Assembly (NCBI GenBank): GCA_018260755.1 | Contig: JAGTWP010000002.1 | Span: 1 to 36,703, forward strand | Reading direction: 5' to 3' | Source of the DNA: Candidatus Altarchaeum sp. | Lineage (GTDB): Archaea; Altiarchaeota; Altiarchaeia; Altiarchaeales; Altiarchaeaceae | Length of the DNA stretch: 36,703 nucleotides | Part shown: one piece after another, positions 17,786 through 26,794 of the stretch | How positions within the stretch are numbered: position 1 is the first letter of the stretch | How the letters are laid out: each line of letters opens with the position of its first letter | Notes under the pieces: generated by a model | Database searches by the model: none | What the model was told of the DNA's origin: nothing | The model's input: the letters and a program-made list of their open reading frames with translations, nothing else | Position numbers and translations under genes: made by a program

Positions 17786-18621
17786 AGATGAAAATAAATT
17801 TTGCCCATTCACCTGATGCAGACGATGCATTCATGTTTTATGCAATTGAGGAAAGAAAAATTGATACTGGTGGATTTGAAATTAAAGGAATTTTAAGTGA
17901 TATTGAAACATTAAATAATAAAGCATTAAATTCGGTATATGAAGCGACAGCAATATCATTTCACCTTTATCCTTACATTGCCAAAAATTATTATCTTATG
18001 AAAACAGGTGGAAGTATTGGCTACAATTACGGGCCTATTGTTATTTCAAAATCAAAAATTGATGGAATAAAAGGCAAAGTTATTGGAATTCCTGGAAAAT
18101 GGACAACTGCTTATTTATTATTAAAAATCTTTGAGGAAAATTTTACCCCTGTTTTTATGCCTTTTGATAAAATTATAGATGCCGTAGAAGCGGGAAAAAT
18201 TGATGCCGGCTTGATAATTCACGAAGGACAAATTACCTACGCCGAAAGAAATTTATTTAAAATTATAGATTTAGGAGAATGGTGGTTTGAAAGCCATAAA
18301 TTGCCTGTTCCGTTGGGATGTAATGTTATCAGAAAGGACATAGGAATTGAAAATGCAAAAAAAATTTCCGAAATTTTGAAAAAAAGCATTTTATACAGCA
18401 TAGAGCATAAAAAAGAGGCAATTAATTATGCATCAAAATTTGCGAGAAATTTAAGCGATCTCAATAAGATTGAAAAATTTGTTGATATGTATGTGAACGA
18501 AAGAACAATTGAATTGGGCGATGATGATATCGCTGCCATAAAAATTTTGCTGAACGAAGGACACAAAAAAGGTGTGATTCAAGGTATAACTCCATTCAAA
18601 ACAGAACTTGAAATCGTATAA
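17782..18621 (+). CDS. MqnA/MqnD-family (1,4-dihydroxy-6-naphthoate synthase-like, periplasmic-binding-protein fold)
   Basis: FAHSPDADDAFMFYAIEERKID, SIGYNYGPIVIS, DAGLIIHEGQITY, GEWWF. Confidence 0.85.
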   Translation: MKMKINFAHSPDADDAFMFYAIEERKIDTGGFEIKGILSDIETLNNKALNSVYEATAISFHLYPYIAKNYYLMKTGGSIGYNYGPIVISKSKIDGIKGKVIGIPGKWTTAYLLLKIFEENFTPVFMPFDKIIDAVEAGKIDAGLIIHEGQITYAERNLFKIIDLGEWWFESHKLPVPLGCNVIRKDIGIENAKKISEILKKSILYSIEHKKEAINYASKFARNLSDLNKIEKFVDMYVNERTIELGDDDIAAIKILLNEGHKKGVIQGITPFKTELEIV

Positions 18622-18640
18622 ATTTTAAATTTTTTAAGTC

Positions 18641-18787
18641 ATTTTCAAATCGCAGAGATTTGAAAATCTCCGAGCAACAGCGAGGTGATTTTCAAAACCC
18701 CGAGTTTTGAAAATCTCCGAGCAACAGCGAGGTGATTTTCAAAACCCCGAGTTTTGAAAATCTCCGAGCAACAGCGAGGTGATTTTT
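18641..18787. repeat. Three tandem copies (47-bp period) of the hairpin plus CTCCGAGCAACAGCGAGGTG module
   Basis: attttcaaaaccccgagttttgaaaatctccgagcaacagcgaggtg; CTCCGAG at 18668, 18715, 18762. Confidence 0.92.
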
Positions 18788-18818
18788 TTAAAAATTTTAA
18801 CCCGTTAATTTTGTAAAA

Positions 18819-19571
18819 ATGGAACTAAAAATTTTAACCAAATTTTTTGACGAATACCTTAAAATTTCTGAAATTGAGGATGTATCTGTAAATGGTCTGC
18901 AGGTTGAAGGTCGGAAATATATTGAAAAAATTTGCTTTGCGGTTGATGCGTGCGCTGAAACATTCAAATTAGCAAAGGAGGAAAATGCAGATATGTTATT
19001 TGTTCATCACGGAATGATATGGAACGGGATAAAGAATGTTACAGGAATAACTTATAAACGACTAAAATTTATTATTGAGAATGAAATTTCCCTTTATGCA
19101 GCACATCTTCCTCTTGACATGCACGGTGAAGTTGGCAATAACATACAATTTTTAAAAATTTTCAGAATAAATGAAGCGATTGAGGAATTTGGGACATATC
19201 ACGGAATAAAGATAGGGTATAAAGGAATGTTTGAAAAGGAAAAAAATTTAAACGATTTTGTAAGTGAAATTGAAAAACACCTGAATACGAAATGTAAAAT
19301 TTTAAAATTTGGAAAAAACAAAATAAAAAGGGTGGGGGTTGTTTCAGGCGGTGCCGCTTCTTTAATTGATGAGGCAATAGAAAATGTTGACTGCTTTGTT
19401 ACAGGCGAGCCGTCGCATCAAATTTATCACATCGCAAAGGAAGCTAATCTCAATGTTATTTTTGCAGGACATTATGCAACGGAAACGCTCGGAGTTAAGG
19501 CAATGGCGAAATTAATTGGCAAAAAATTCAGCATTGAAACAAAATTTATTGACTGTCCGACGGGACTTTAA
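18819..19571 (+). CDS. NIF3-like dinuclear metal-centre protein (GTP cyclohydrolase I type 2 family)
   Basis: SVNGLQVEGRKYIEKICFAVDA, MLFVHHGMIW, CFVTGEPSHQ, FAGHYATE. Confidence 0.93.
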   Translation: MELKILTKFFDEYLKISEIEDVSVNGLQVEGRKYIEKICFAVDACAETFKLAKEENADMLFVHHGMIWNGIKNVTGITYKRLKFIIENEISLYAAHLPLDMHGEVGNNIQFLKIFRINEAIEEFGTYHGIKIGYKGMFEKEKNLNDFVSEIEKHLNTKCKILKFGKNKIKRVGVVSGGAASLIDEAIENVDCFVTGEPSHQIYHIAKEANLNVIFAGHYATETLGVKAMAKLIGKKFSIETKFIDCPTGL

Positions 19572-19599
19572 ATTTTAAAACAATTTGTAAATAAATGAA

Positions 19600-20034
19600 T
19601 TAAAGAAATTTAAGGAAATACATTACAGAATTCGTAGTTGTTTCAGGTATAAATTCATTATCAGTAAAAAATTTTATTGCATTAGAATTTTTGTCCGAAA
19701 CCCTTGCGATGCATTTCCTGACATTATTTTCTTTCGCAAAATTTAACACATAATTTAACAAACTTGTTCCGATATGCTGATTTAAAAATTTTTTATCAAC
19801 ACCTATGGGACCGATTTCTGCATATGAGTTGGGATAAAAATAAATTCCGCAGAAACCAAGTATGATGCCGTTATCATAAACAAAAATCTTAAAATTTTTA
19901 TCCCGTAATGAATTTGTCAGGAAAATTTCATCTATCGGAAATTCAAAATTTTGAATATAGAAATTATAAATTTCTGCAATTGTCTTTAATTCATCTAATT
20001 CATCGGATTTTACCTTCCTTATAAAATTTTTCAT
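19600..20034 (-). CDS. GNAT family N-acetyltransferase
   Basis: MKNFIRKVKSDELDEL...GPIGVDKKFLNQHIGTSLLNYVLNFAKENNVRKCIARVSDKNSNAIKFFTDNEF; track start at 20103 lies in a strong hairpin so the internal ATG at 20034 is preferred. Confidence 0.85.
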   Translation of the reverse strand: MKNFIRKVKSDELDELKTIAEIYNFYIQNFEFPIDEIFLTNSLRDKNFKIFVYDNGIILGFCGIYFYPNSYAEIGPIGVDKKFLNQHIGTSLLNYVLNFAKENNVRKCIARVSDKNSNAIKFFTDNEFIPETTTNSVMYFLKFL

Positions 20035-20139
20035 TTTTAAAAATGTTCGCCGAGAATACTTATCAAAGCTCATTTTTTCTCGCTTTGTATCACATCTCGG
20101 CAACTAACACATCAACCCATTTAAATTAAAATTCAATAA

Positions 20140-20577
20140 CTAAATTTTGATTTGATTTATCTGTCTCAATGCACCCCTAATTATATCTTTATGGTCAAAT
20201 GCTAATTCCATACTTAAAATTTTGCTTATTTTAAAAAATTTTGCATTTTTCGCATCATCACATCCTAATGGATTTGAATTTTCCGGTGGAACGCACAAAA
20301 ATGCTGCTGTTATAGTATGTCCTCTCGGGTCTCTGTTGGGCTTTGAATATACCCCGATTAACCTTTCAATTTTAACATCCAAGTTTGTTTCCTCTTTTGC
20401 TTCTCTGATACATGCTTCTTCAACCGATTCCCCATATTCTACAAAGCCACCGGGAAGGGCAAAATTTCCCTGAAACGGAGGATTTTTGCGCTGAATTAGC
20501 AAAATTTCGTATTCATCATCAGTCATTACTTTTCGGTAAATAACTGCATCGGCAGTATTTCTAATAAATTTTTCCAT
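20140..20577 (-). CDS. Nudix hydrolase
   Basis: Nudix box GGFVEYGESVEEACIREAKEETNLDV. Confidence 0.95.
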   Translation of the reverse strand: MEKFIRNTADAVIYRKVMTDDEYEILLIQRKNPPFQGNFALPGGFVEYGESVEEACIREAKEETNLDVKIERLIGVYSKPNRDPRGHTITAAFLCVPPENSNPLGCDDAKNAKFFKISKILSMELAFDHKDIIRGALRQINQIKI

Positions 20578-20747
20578 TTGAACTTTTGCTTTTATAAGAA
20601 TTAGATTGTATATAAATATTAAATTTAAAGTTAAAAATTTCTATTTTCAATGCTCTTATAATATATTAGAAATTGAGGTTTCAATGATGTTGTAATATAA
20701 TAATCCGCATGTAAAATTTGGAACTTTTTCGTCAAAATACTTTTAAG

Positions 20748-20808
20748 GTATTTGTTTAGCTAATTATGTTTTTACTTTATTAAAGTTGTTCGTGTATTTG
20801 TTTAGCTT
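20748..20808. repeat. Two direct copies of the element-B terminal sequence GTATTTGTTTAGCT
   Basis: GTATTTGTTTAGCTAATT at 20748 matches the first 18 nt of element B; second GTATTTGTTTAGCT at 20794. Confidence 0.7.
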
Positions 20809-20862
20809 TTATAATTCATGCTGTTTGTGTAAGATAATTTAAAAATTTATTGTAGGTTAAAT

Positions 20863-21312
20863 TTATTGAATATATCTTGTTGCATCACTATTAACCTCTG
20901 TCGGTTGAACTGTTTGCTCTTTTCCCAGCTGAACATGCGGAATTGGAAATGGCGGAGGAAGTTGTATCTCTCTTGAAATAACTGCGGTCTCCATCATACA
21001 ATTAGAAATTATGGAGTTATGGACAGTTTCTGCCATCTCCTGCGGAAGGTGCTTATTTTCACTTGACTCCCATTCTTTAAGTGCATTATTTGCTTCTTCT
21101 GGATTTGCTGGAACATAAATTTCTCCCTCTATTCTTATAAATCCAATATTCGGCTCATAATTACTTGCGAAAACAAATCCCACAGATAAACCGTTTTCTG
21201 CCTTCGTAAGATGTGTTAAAGTGCTTTTGCTGCTTATCTGTATTGTTTGTTCGCTTATTCCGCTTCCGAATTTTCTTGCTTCAATTGCCTTATAACTTGC
21301 AGTTACATTCAT
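20863..21312 (-). CDS. Conserved archaeal hypothetical protein (possibly SecB-like)
   Basis: 149 aa ORF with FIRIEGEIYVPANPEEANNALKEWESSENKHLPQEMAETVHNSI...LPPPFPIPHV pattern. Confidence 0.55.
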   Translation of the reverse strand: MNVTASYKAIEARKFGSGISEQTIQISSKSTLTHLTKAENGLSVGFVFASNYEPNIGFIRIEGEIYVPANPEEANNALKEWESSENKHLPQEMAETVHNSIISNCMMETAVISREIQLPPPFPIPHVQLGKEQTVQPTEVNSDATRYIQ

Positions 21313-21371
21313 TTTGTTGATATAATTAATTAAAGATTAATTAAAAAATTTGCTGTTTTGAATTTTCTGTT

Positions 21372-21794
21372 TTACAATTCAATTAATTTTACAATATCTT
21401 TTGTCTTATAAATATTTACTTTGTTTTGTGAATCAAAGTGTTTGTAATCACTCCACAAAGAACATTTTAGGGCAAGAGAAGTGGCAATAAATATTGAATC
21501 GTCCATATCAATCTCTTTCATCACTTCTTCTACCAACTCCAATTTTTTCATATATTTATCTTTTGGAACGAATAAAATGTGTTTTTCTATGAACATTATT
21601 AAAGCACAGTGAAAACGATATCATTCATCCCGGATTTTTTCAGTATTTTTTTTGGGTTAAGATTTCCTTAAACATATACTCTGGAGCACATAACTCAAAA
21701 ATATCGCTCAATATCATCTTTCTAAGTAAAGAGTCCTTTATCCATGCTCCAATAATTATATTTATATCGCATTTGTAGCAATCACTAATCTCAT
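21372..21794 (-). pseudogene. Decayed PIN-domain (VapC-type) toxin
   Basis: Frames concatenate to MRLVIATNAI / NIIIGAWIKDSLLRKMILSDIFELCAPEYMFKEILT / KKILKKSGMNDIVFTVL / MFIEKHILFVPKDKYMKKLELVEEVMKEIDMDDSIFIATSLALKCSLWSDYKHF; several frameshifts and the first catalytic Asp (DTN) is ATN. Confidence 0.75.
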
Positions 21795-22009
21795 TCTTGT
21801 TCGCTTTTTACTCTTTCATAAAGTCCCTTCTTTATTATATGGTCTAATTTATCTATATCTTCCTGCTTTAAGGAACTTCCATAAGTAAGAACATTTCTTA
21901 TTTCAATATCAAGTAATTTATTTATGATACTTTTCTTTACTATGTTAATTGTTTCTTTTTCTCTGAGAAATATTCCAAGATCAGACGCCAGCTCTACTGT
22001 TACAACCAT
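21791..22009 (-). CDS. Antitoxin of the adjacent VapC relic
   Basis: 72 aa MVVTVELASDLGIFLREKETINIVKKSIINKLLDIEIRNVLTYGSSLKQEDIDKLDHIIKKGLYERVKSEQE; stop overlaps toxin start by ATGA (21791-21794). Confidence 0.65.
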   Translation of the reverse strand: MVVTVELASDLGIFLREKETINIVKKSIINKLLDIEIRNVLTYGSSLKQEDIDKLDHIIKKGLYERVKSEQE

Positions 22010-22049
22010 CTGATTAGTTTATTTTTCATTATTAATTAGAAAAGATAAA

Positions 22050-22115
22050 CAAAAAGATATAAAAACAAAAGATATAAAAACAAAAAGATATAAAAACAAA
22101 AGATATAAAAACAAA
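22050..22115. repeat. 31-bp tandem repeat (16+15 bp half-units) upstream of hel308
   Basis: caaaaagatataaaaacaaaagatataaaaa at 22050 and 22081. Confidence 0.9.
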
Positions 22116-22126
22116 AAGATACTATA

Positions 22127-24160
22127 ATGCTAAATTTTACCGAAATTTTAAAAATTCGTAATGTTGCAAAATTTTACGATTATCAGGAAAAAGCAATAGC
22201 TGAAATAGACAAAGGAAAAAATTTAATTGTTTCAACGCCCACAGCAAGCGGAAAAACCCTGCTTGCAGAATACGGAATAGTCAGGGCATTAAATAATAAC
22301 GGAAAAGCCATATATGTTGTGCCGATGCGTGCATTAGCAAGCGAGAAGTTCAGGGAATTTGAAATTTATAAAAATTTCGGATACAAAGTAGTGCTTGAAA
22401 TGGGGGATATGGAAAGTTTGGATGTTGAAACACTGAAATACAAATACAGCCGTTTAAATTTTGATGTTTTATTCGCTACTGCTGAAAAATTAGATGCAAT
22501 TTTGAGGGCAAATGTTTCCCTGAAGAACTTAAAATTTTTGGTTGTTGATGAAATTCATTTTTTAGGCAGTCCCGACAGGGGTTCTGTTTATGAAATTTTA
22601 ATTGCCAAATTAAGAAAAAATTTTCCCGACATTCAGATTCTGGGATTATCCGCTACTATTGGAAATACGGATGAACTGGCAAAATGGTTAGATGCATCAT
22701 TAGTTCAGTCATCATTTCGTCCTGTTCCGCTTACAGAGATAATTGAAACAAAAAATGACTTAAATGCAATAGTTGCTGAAAATTTACCCAAAGGCAACAT
22801 TCTGATATTCACAAATTCAAAAAAAAGATGTCAGGACTTGTGCGGGGAATTAAGCGAAATGAGTATATTTAAAAATATCAATGAAGTTGAACTCAGCAAA
22901 GAAATTTTAAACGCTGTAGAGTCCCCTACGGAACAGTGCAAATTGCTTACAAATTTTGTTAAAAAAGGAATTGCCTTCCATCATGCGGGACTTACAAATA
23001 AACAGCGCGAGTTGGTTGAGGAAAATTTTAAAAACAACAAAATAAAGGTAATCATTGCCACTCCCACTTTGGCTTACGGTGTAAATTTACCTGCACACAC
23101 GGTAATTATTGAACGACTAAACAGATATACTAATAAAGGAATGGTTGAAATTCCTGTGTTAGAGTATAAACAAATGTCTGGTAGGTCAGGAAGGCCAAAA
23201 TATGATAAAGAAGGAACTGTAATAATTAAGGCAAATAAAGCCAAAGAAAAACACATCCGTGAAAAATACATAAACGGGAAACCCGAGGATATTGAGTCAT
23301 ATATTCTGGCAGAGCCAAATTTAAGATTTCATACATTGTCTTTAATTCCGGAAATTTCCAATGTTGAGGAAATTATCCGATTTTTTGATACGACCTTTGG
23401 AATGTTCAGATACGGGAATCCGGAAGCGGTTGAAAGAAACATTATTAATATCATCAGTGGATTAAAGGACTGGAAATTTGCCGAAGAAAAAAATAAAAAA
23501 TTAAATTTAACTCCTGCGGGAAACAGGATTAATCAGATGTATATAGATCCGTTAACCGCAGAACGATATATTGTAAATTTTTTAAATATTTCTTCACAAT
23601 TTGGCAGTTATGATGATATTAGTATTCTTTTTATTTTATGCACGGCAACGGAAATGCCTTTGCTTTACATAAGTAGGGGTGAAGAAGATGACATTCTCGG
23701 TGAATTTTTATCACAGGAGAATCATAGGTATCTTGAGGAAATAGGAGGGGATGACTATTTAGAAAAATTTAAAACTGCAAATATGTTCAATGCGTGGCTC
23801 AGCGAGAAATCGGAAAATTATATTTATTCAACATTTAATGCACCTCCCGGATTGCTGCATCAGAAGGTTGAAATTTTACAGTGGCTTACTTATGCTGCCT
23901 GTGAAATAGGAAAAATTTTAAAATTTCCACAGATAAAACAGCTGATGGAGATGCATATAAAGGCCAAGTACGGAATAGGGAAGGAACTGATTGAATTAAT
24001 AAGTATAAAAGGAGTCGGAAGGGTCAGAGCAAGGGCTTTGTTTAATGCAGGTTTTGTGAATAAGGATATGCTCAGAAAGGCAAGTGTTGATGAGATTGCG
24101 AGGATTTTAAAGAGTAAAAAGATAGCAGAGGAAATTAAGAAAGAGGTTGAAGTGATATAA
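22127..24160 (+). CDS. hel308: Ski2-family DNA helicase Hel308
   Basis: TPTASGKTLLAEY, DEIHFL, LSATIGN, YGVNLPAHTVII, QMSGRSGRP, C-terminal ISIKGVGRVRARALFNAGF. Confidence 0.95.
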   Translation: MLNFTEILKIRNVAKFYDYQEKAIAEIDKGKNLIVSTPTASGKTLLAEYGIVRALNNNGKAIYVVPMRALASEKFREFEIYKNFGYKVVLEMGDMESLDVETLKYKYSRLNFDVLFATAEKLDAILRANVSLKNLKFLVVDEIHFLGSPDRGSVYEILIAKLRKNFPDIQILGLSATIGNTDELAKWLDASLVQSSFRPVPLTEIIETKNDLNAIVAENLPKGNILIFTNSKKRCQDLCGELSEMSIFKNINEVELSKEILNAVESPTEQCKLLTNFVKKGIAFHHAGLTNKQRELVEENFKNNKIKVIIATPTLAYGVNLPAHTVIIERLNRYTNKGMVEIPVLEYKQMSGRSGRPKYDKEGTVIIKANKAKEKHIREKYINGKPEDIESYILAEPNLRFHTLSLIPEISNVEEIIRFFDTTFGMFRYGNPEAVERNIINIISGLKDWKFAEEKNKKLNLTPAGNRINQMYIDPLTAERYIVNFLNISSQFGSYDDISILFILCTATEMPLLYISRGEEDDILGEFLSQENHRYLEEIGGDDYLEKFKTANMFNAWLSEKSENYIYSTFNAPPGLLHQKVEILQWLTYAACEIGKILKFPQIKQLMEMHIKAKYGIGKELIELISIKGVGRVRARALFNAGFVNKDMLRKASVDEIARILKSKKIAEEIKKEVEVI

Positions 24161-24164
24161 TGGA

Positions 24165-24220
24165 GTTGTTGTAGATTAGTTGTTGTAAATTAGTTGTTGT
24201 AAATTAGTTGTTGTAAATTA
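24165..24220. repeat. 14-bp tandem repeat (GTTGTTGTAAATTA)
   Basis: Units start at 24165, 24179 and onward, after the hel308 stop. Confidence 0.85.
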
Positions 24221-24314
24221 AAAATTTTAAGGTAGAAATTAATAAAATTCAAAGGTGAAAAAGTTATTTTGCAACATGTCTAATATAATTGATCTAAATT
24301 TTAGATGAAATTTT

Positions 24315-25625
24315 CTAAATTTTTTCCACAATTAAAGTATAATTATCTTTTCCTTTAATTTTTACCTTCTCTCCTTTTAAAATTTTCTCATCCATTTTTA
24401 AATTTTTTGCCTTCCATAATTCACCTTTATACATAACAAATCCAGTGTTATTTTCAAATTCCTCTGTTGATTCGGCTGTTTCTCCGAGCATACTTTCCCC
24501 GATTACGGGCTTCTTTTTCCATGATTTGAAAATTTTTGTAACTGCAAAAATCAGAAATGCGGCAAATATTACCGACGGAAAAATTATTGAATACAGCAGT
24601 GTATTAAAGAATTCCTGCGATACATAAAATTTTGGAGATGATAATGGCCCGATAGAAATTATTCCCATAATCAGGGCAATGACTCCAACTCCTCCGACAA
24701 TTCCAAAACTATGCGAACTCAATTCATAAATTATTAAAGCAATTCCTAAAATCAGCAAAGCAATTCCGACTAAATTTACATCAAAACCCAGTCCGATTAA
24801 GCCCAATAGTATGCATAATATTCCTAAAATTTCTGCACCCATTCCCGGACTTGAAAGCCCAAAAATTAATGCATAAATTCCGAGCATAAGTAAAAGAGAC
24901 GCGAGCAATGGATTTGAAAGGAGGGTCATTATCTTTGTCTTAACACTTGGTTCATAATGCAATATTTCCGCATTTTTTGTAATTATTGTCTTTTCTCCAT
25001 CTGAAACACTTACCTTCATTCCGTCAATTTTATCAATCAAATCCTGCTCATTATTCGCAATTATTTCAACCACATTAAATTTCGTTGCATCATCCGCATT
25101 TAAATTTAAATTTTCAACGATAAATTTTTCTGCAAGCGAGAAATTTCTGTTATGCATTTTCATTCTTTCCTTCATTACCGCAATTACAGCATTTAAAATT
25201 TTTGATTCGTTTATCGGAATTGATTTATCTGCTCCGATATAAACCGGCTGACAGGAACCGATTATGGAATTTGGAGACATTGCCGCAATATGTGTTGAAA
25301 GTAAAATAAATGTTCCCGCACTCCATGCATGTGCGCCTTTTGGGCTAACATATCCTACAAAAGGAATTTCGGAATTATCAATGATTTGTATTATTTTCAG
25401 TGTGGAATCCAAATCCCCGCCGGGTGTATTCAGCCGCAAAATTATAACATCCGGCTTTTCATTAACCGCTTCCGTTATTATTTCTGTTGTTGCCGAAGTT
25501 ATTGCATCATCAATATCAATTACATAAATTTTTTTCGCATGAATTTCATCTGCCTGAACATTTACAAATCCAAATAATATAAAAACCAAAAGTCCGATAA
25601 ATCCGATGAGTAAAATTTTTTTCAT
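24315..25625 (-). CDS. NfeD-family membrane-bound ClpP-class serine protease
   Basis: LRLNTPGGDLDSTLKIIQ, GAHAWSAGTFILLS, TM block then C-terminal OB-like NfeD domain. Confidence 0.93.
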   Translation of the reverse strand: MKKILLIGFIGLLVFILFGFVNVQADEIHAKKIYVIDIDDAITSATTEIITEAVNEKPDVIILRLNTPGGDLDSTLKIIQIIDNSEIPFVGYVSPKGAHAWSAGTFILLSTHIAAMSPNSIIGSCQPVYIGADKSIPINESKILNAVIAVMKERMKMHNRNFSLAEKFIVENLNLNADDATKFNVVEIIANNEQDLIDKIDGMKVSVSDGEKTIITKNAEILHYEPSVKTKIMTLLSNPLLASLLLMLGIYALIFGLSSPGMGAEILGILCILLGLIGLGFDVNLVGIALLILGIALIIYELSSHSFGIVGGVGVIALIMGIISIGPLSSPKFYVSQEFFNTLLYSIIFPSVIFAAFLIFAVTKIFKSWKKKPVIGESMLGETAESTEEFENNTGFVMYKGELWKAKNLKMDEKILKGEKVKIKGKDNYTLIVEKI

Positions 25626-25666
25626 TTTAAATTATAAAATTAATTAGTTGTTTATTTATTAGTTAT

Positions 25667-26236
25667 TTGATGTTTAATTTAAAAATAAAAACCAATAAAA
25701 AAAAACCAATAAAAATGAGTCACGAAGAACACTTGAAATATGCTTCAAAAGAAATTTCAAAACCAGTTAATGTTGCCGTCTTAACAGTTAGCGATACAAG
25801 AACAAAGGATACAGACGAATCGGGAAAAATTTTATGCGAAATACTGAAAAATAAAGGGCACAACATTGTTTATTATGAAATTGTGAAAGATGAAAAGAAA
25901 GAGATAGAAAATTTTGTAAAGAAAGCAATTTCAGACGAAAATGTTGATGTTATAATAACAAATGGAGGCACAGGAATTTCAAAAAGAGATGTAACAATTG
26001 AAACAATTTCAAAATTTTTTGAAAAAACACTGAACGGATTCGGGGAAATTTTCAGATATTTGAGTTATGAAGAAATCAAAAGCGGGGCAATTATGTCAAG
26101 GGCAACGGCAGGAGTGTGTAATGGAAAAGCAATATTTTCAATTCCCGGCTCACCAAATGCGGTAAAACTCGCTGCGGATAAAATTATAATTCCTGAAATT
26201 TCCCATATTGTCTGGGAATTAAAAAGACAAATGTAA
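25667..26236 (+). CDS. moaB: Molybdenum cofactor biosynthesis protein MoaB/MogA
   Basis: VAVLTVSDTRTKDTDESGKIL, ITNGGTGISKRDVTIE, FSIPGSPNAV. Confidence 0.92.
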   Translation: MMFNLKIKTNKKKPIKMSHEEHLKYASKEISKPVNVAVLTVSDTRTKDTDESGKILCEILKNKGHNIVYYEIVKDEKKEIENFVKKAISDENVDVIITNGGTGISKRDVTIETISKFFEKTLNGFGEIFRYLSYEEIKSGAIMSRATAGVCNGKAIFSIPGSPNAVKLAADKIIIPEISHIVWELKRQM

Positions 26237-26239
26237 TTT

Positions 26240-26320
26240 AATCGAATCAGATAATCTACTAATTGAATCAGATAATCTGCTAATTGAATCAGATAATCTG
26301 CTAATTGAATTTAGATAATC
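26240..26320. repeat. 21-bp tandem repeat with palindromic core CAGATAATCTG in a convergent intergenic region
   Basis: gaatcagataatctgctaatt at 26244, 26265, 26286; last partial copy overlaps the 3' end of the sixA-like ORF. Confidence 0.88.
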
Positions 26321-26793
26321 TGCTCCACTTTTTTAAATTTTCCGTTTGTGATTTCAACCTTGCATAAACATCCTTTTTTCAAATCAACGCATTCCTCGTC
26401 ACTTTTTATAAATTTTACGCTCACTTCCTTTGTGTATTCCAAACGAGTTTGAAATGCCAACATCTTTCCAAGAAACGGCTGATGTCCTACTATTAAAATT
26501 TTGTCTTTGTTGAGGTAGTTAAGATGATTTAAAATTTCATCGGGATTTGACAAAGGATTCAGCAAATCATTTATTTTAATCTCGTTCTTAAAATCTGTCT
26601 CTTTTGCAATTATTTCTGCCGTTTGAATTGCCCTTGTTAAAGGACTTGAAAATATTTCATCCATCTTTACATCTAAATTTTTCAGTATTTTTCCTACTTT
26701 CTTTGCCTGCTTTTTACCTTTTTTAGATAACTCTCTCAATTCATCAATATCTCCTTCTGATGCATCCCCGTGTCTGACAATATAAATTTCCAT
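26311..26793 (-). CDS. sixA: SixA-type phosphohistidine phosphatase
   Basis: MEIYIVRHGDA, SPLTRAIQTAEII, ILIVGHQPFLGKML. Confidence 0.9.
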   Translation of the reverse strand: MEIYIVRHGDASEGDIDELRELSKKGKKQAKKVGKILKNLDVKMDEIFSSPLTRAIQTAEIIAKETDFKNEIKINDLLNPLSNPDEILNHLNYLNKDKILIVGHQPFLGKMLAFQTRLEYTKEVSVKFIKSDEECVDLKKGCLCKVEITNGKFKKVEQII

Positions 26794-26794
26794 T

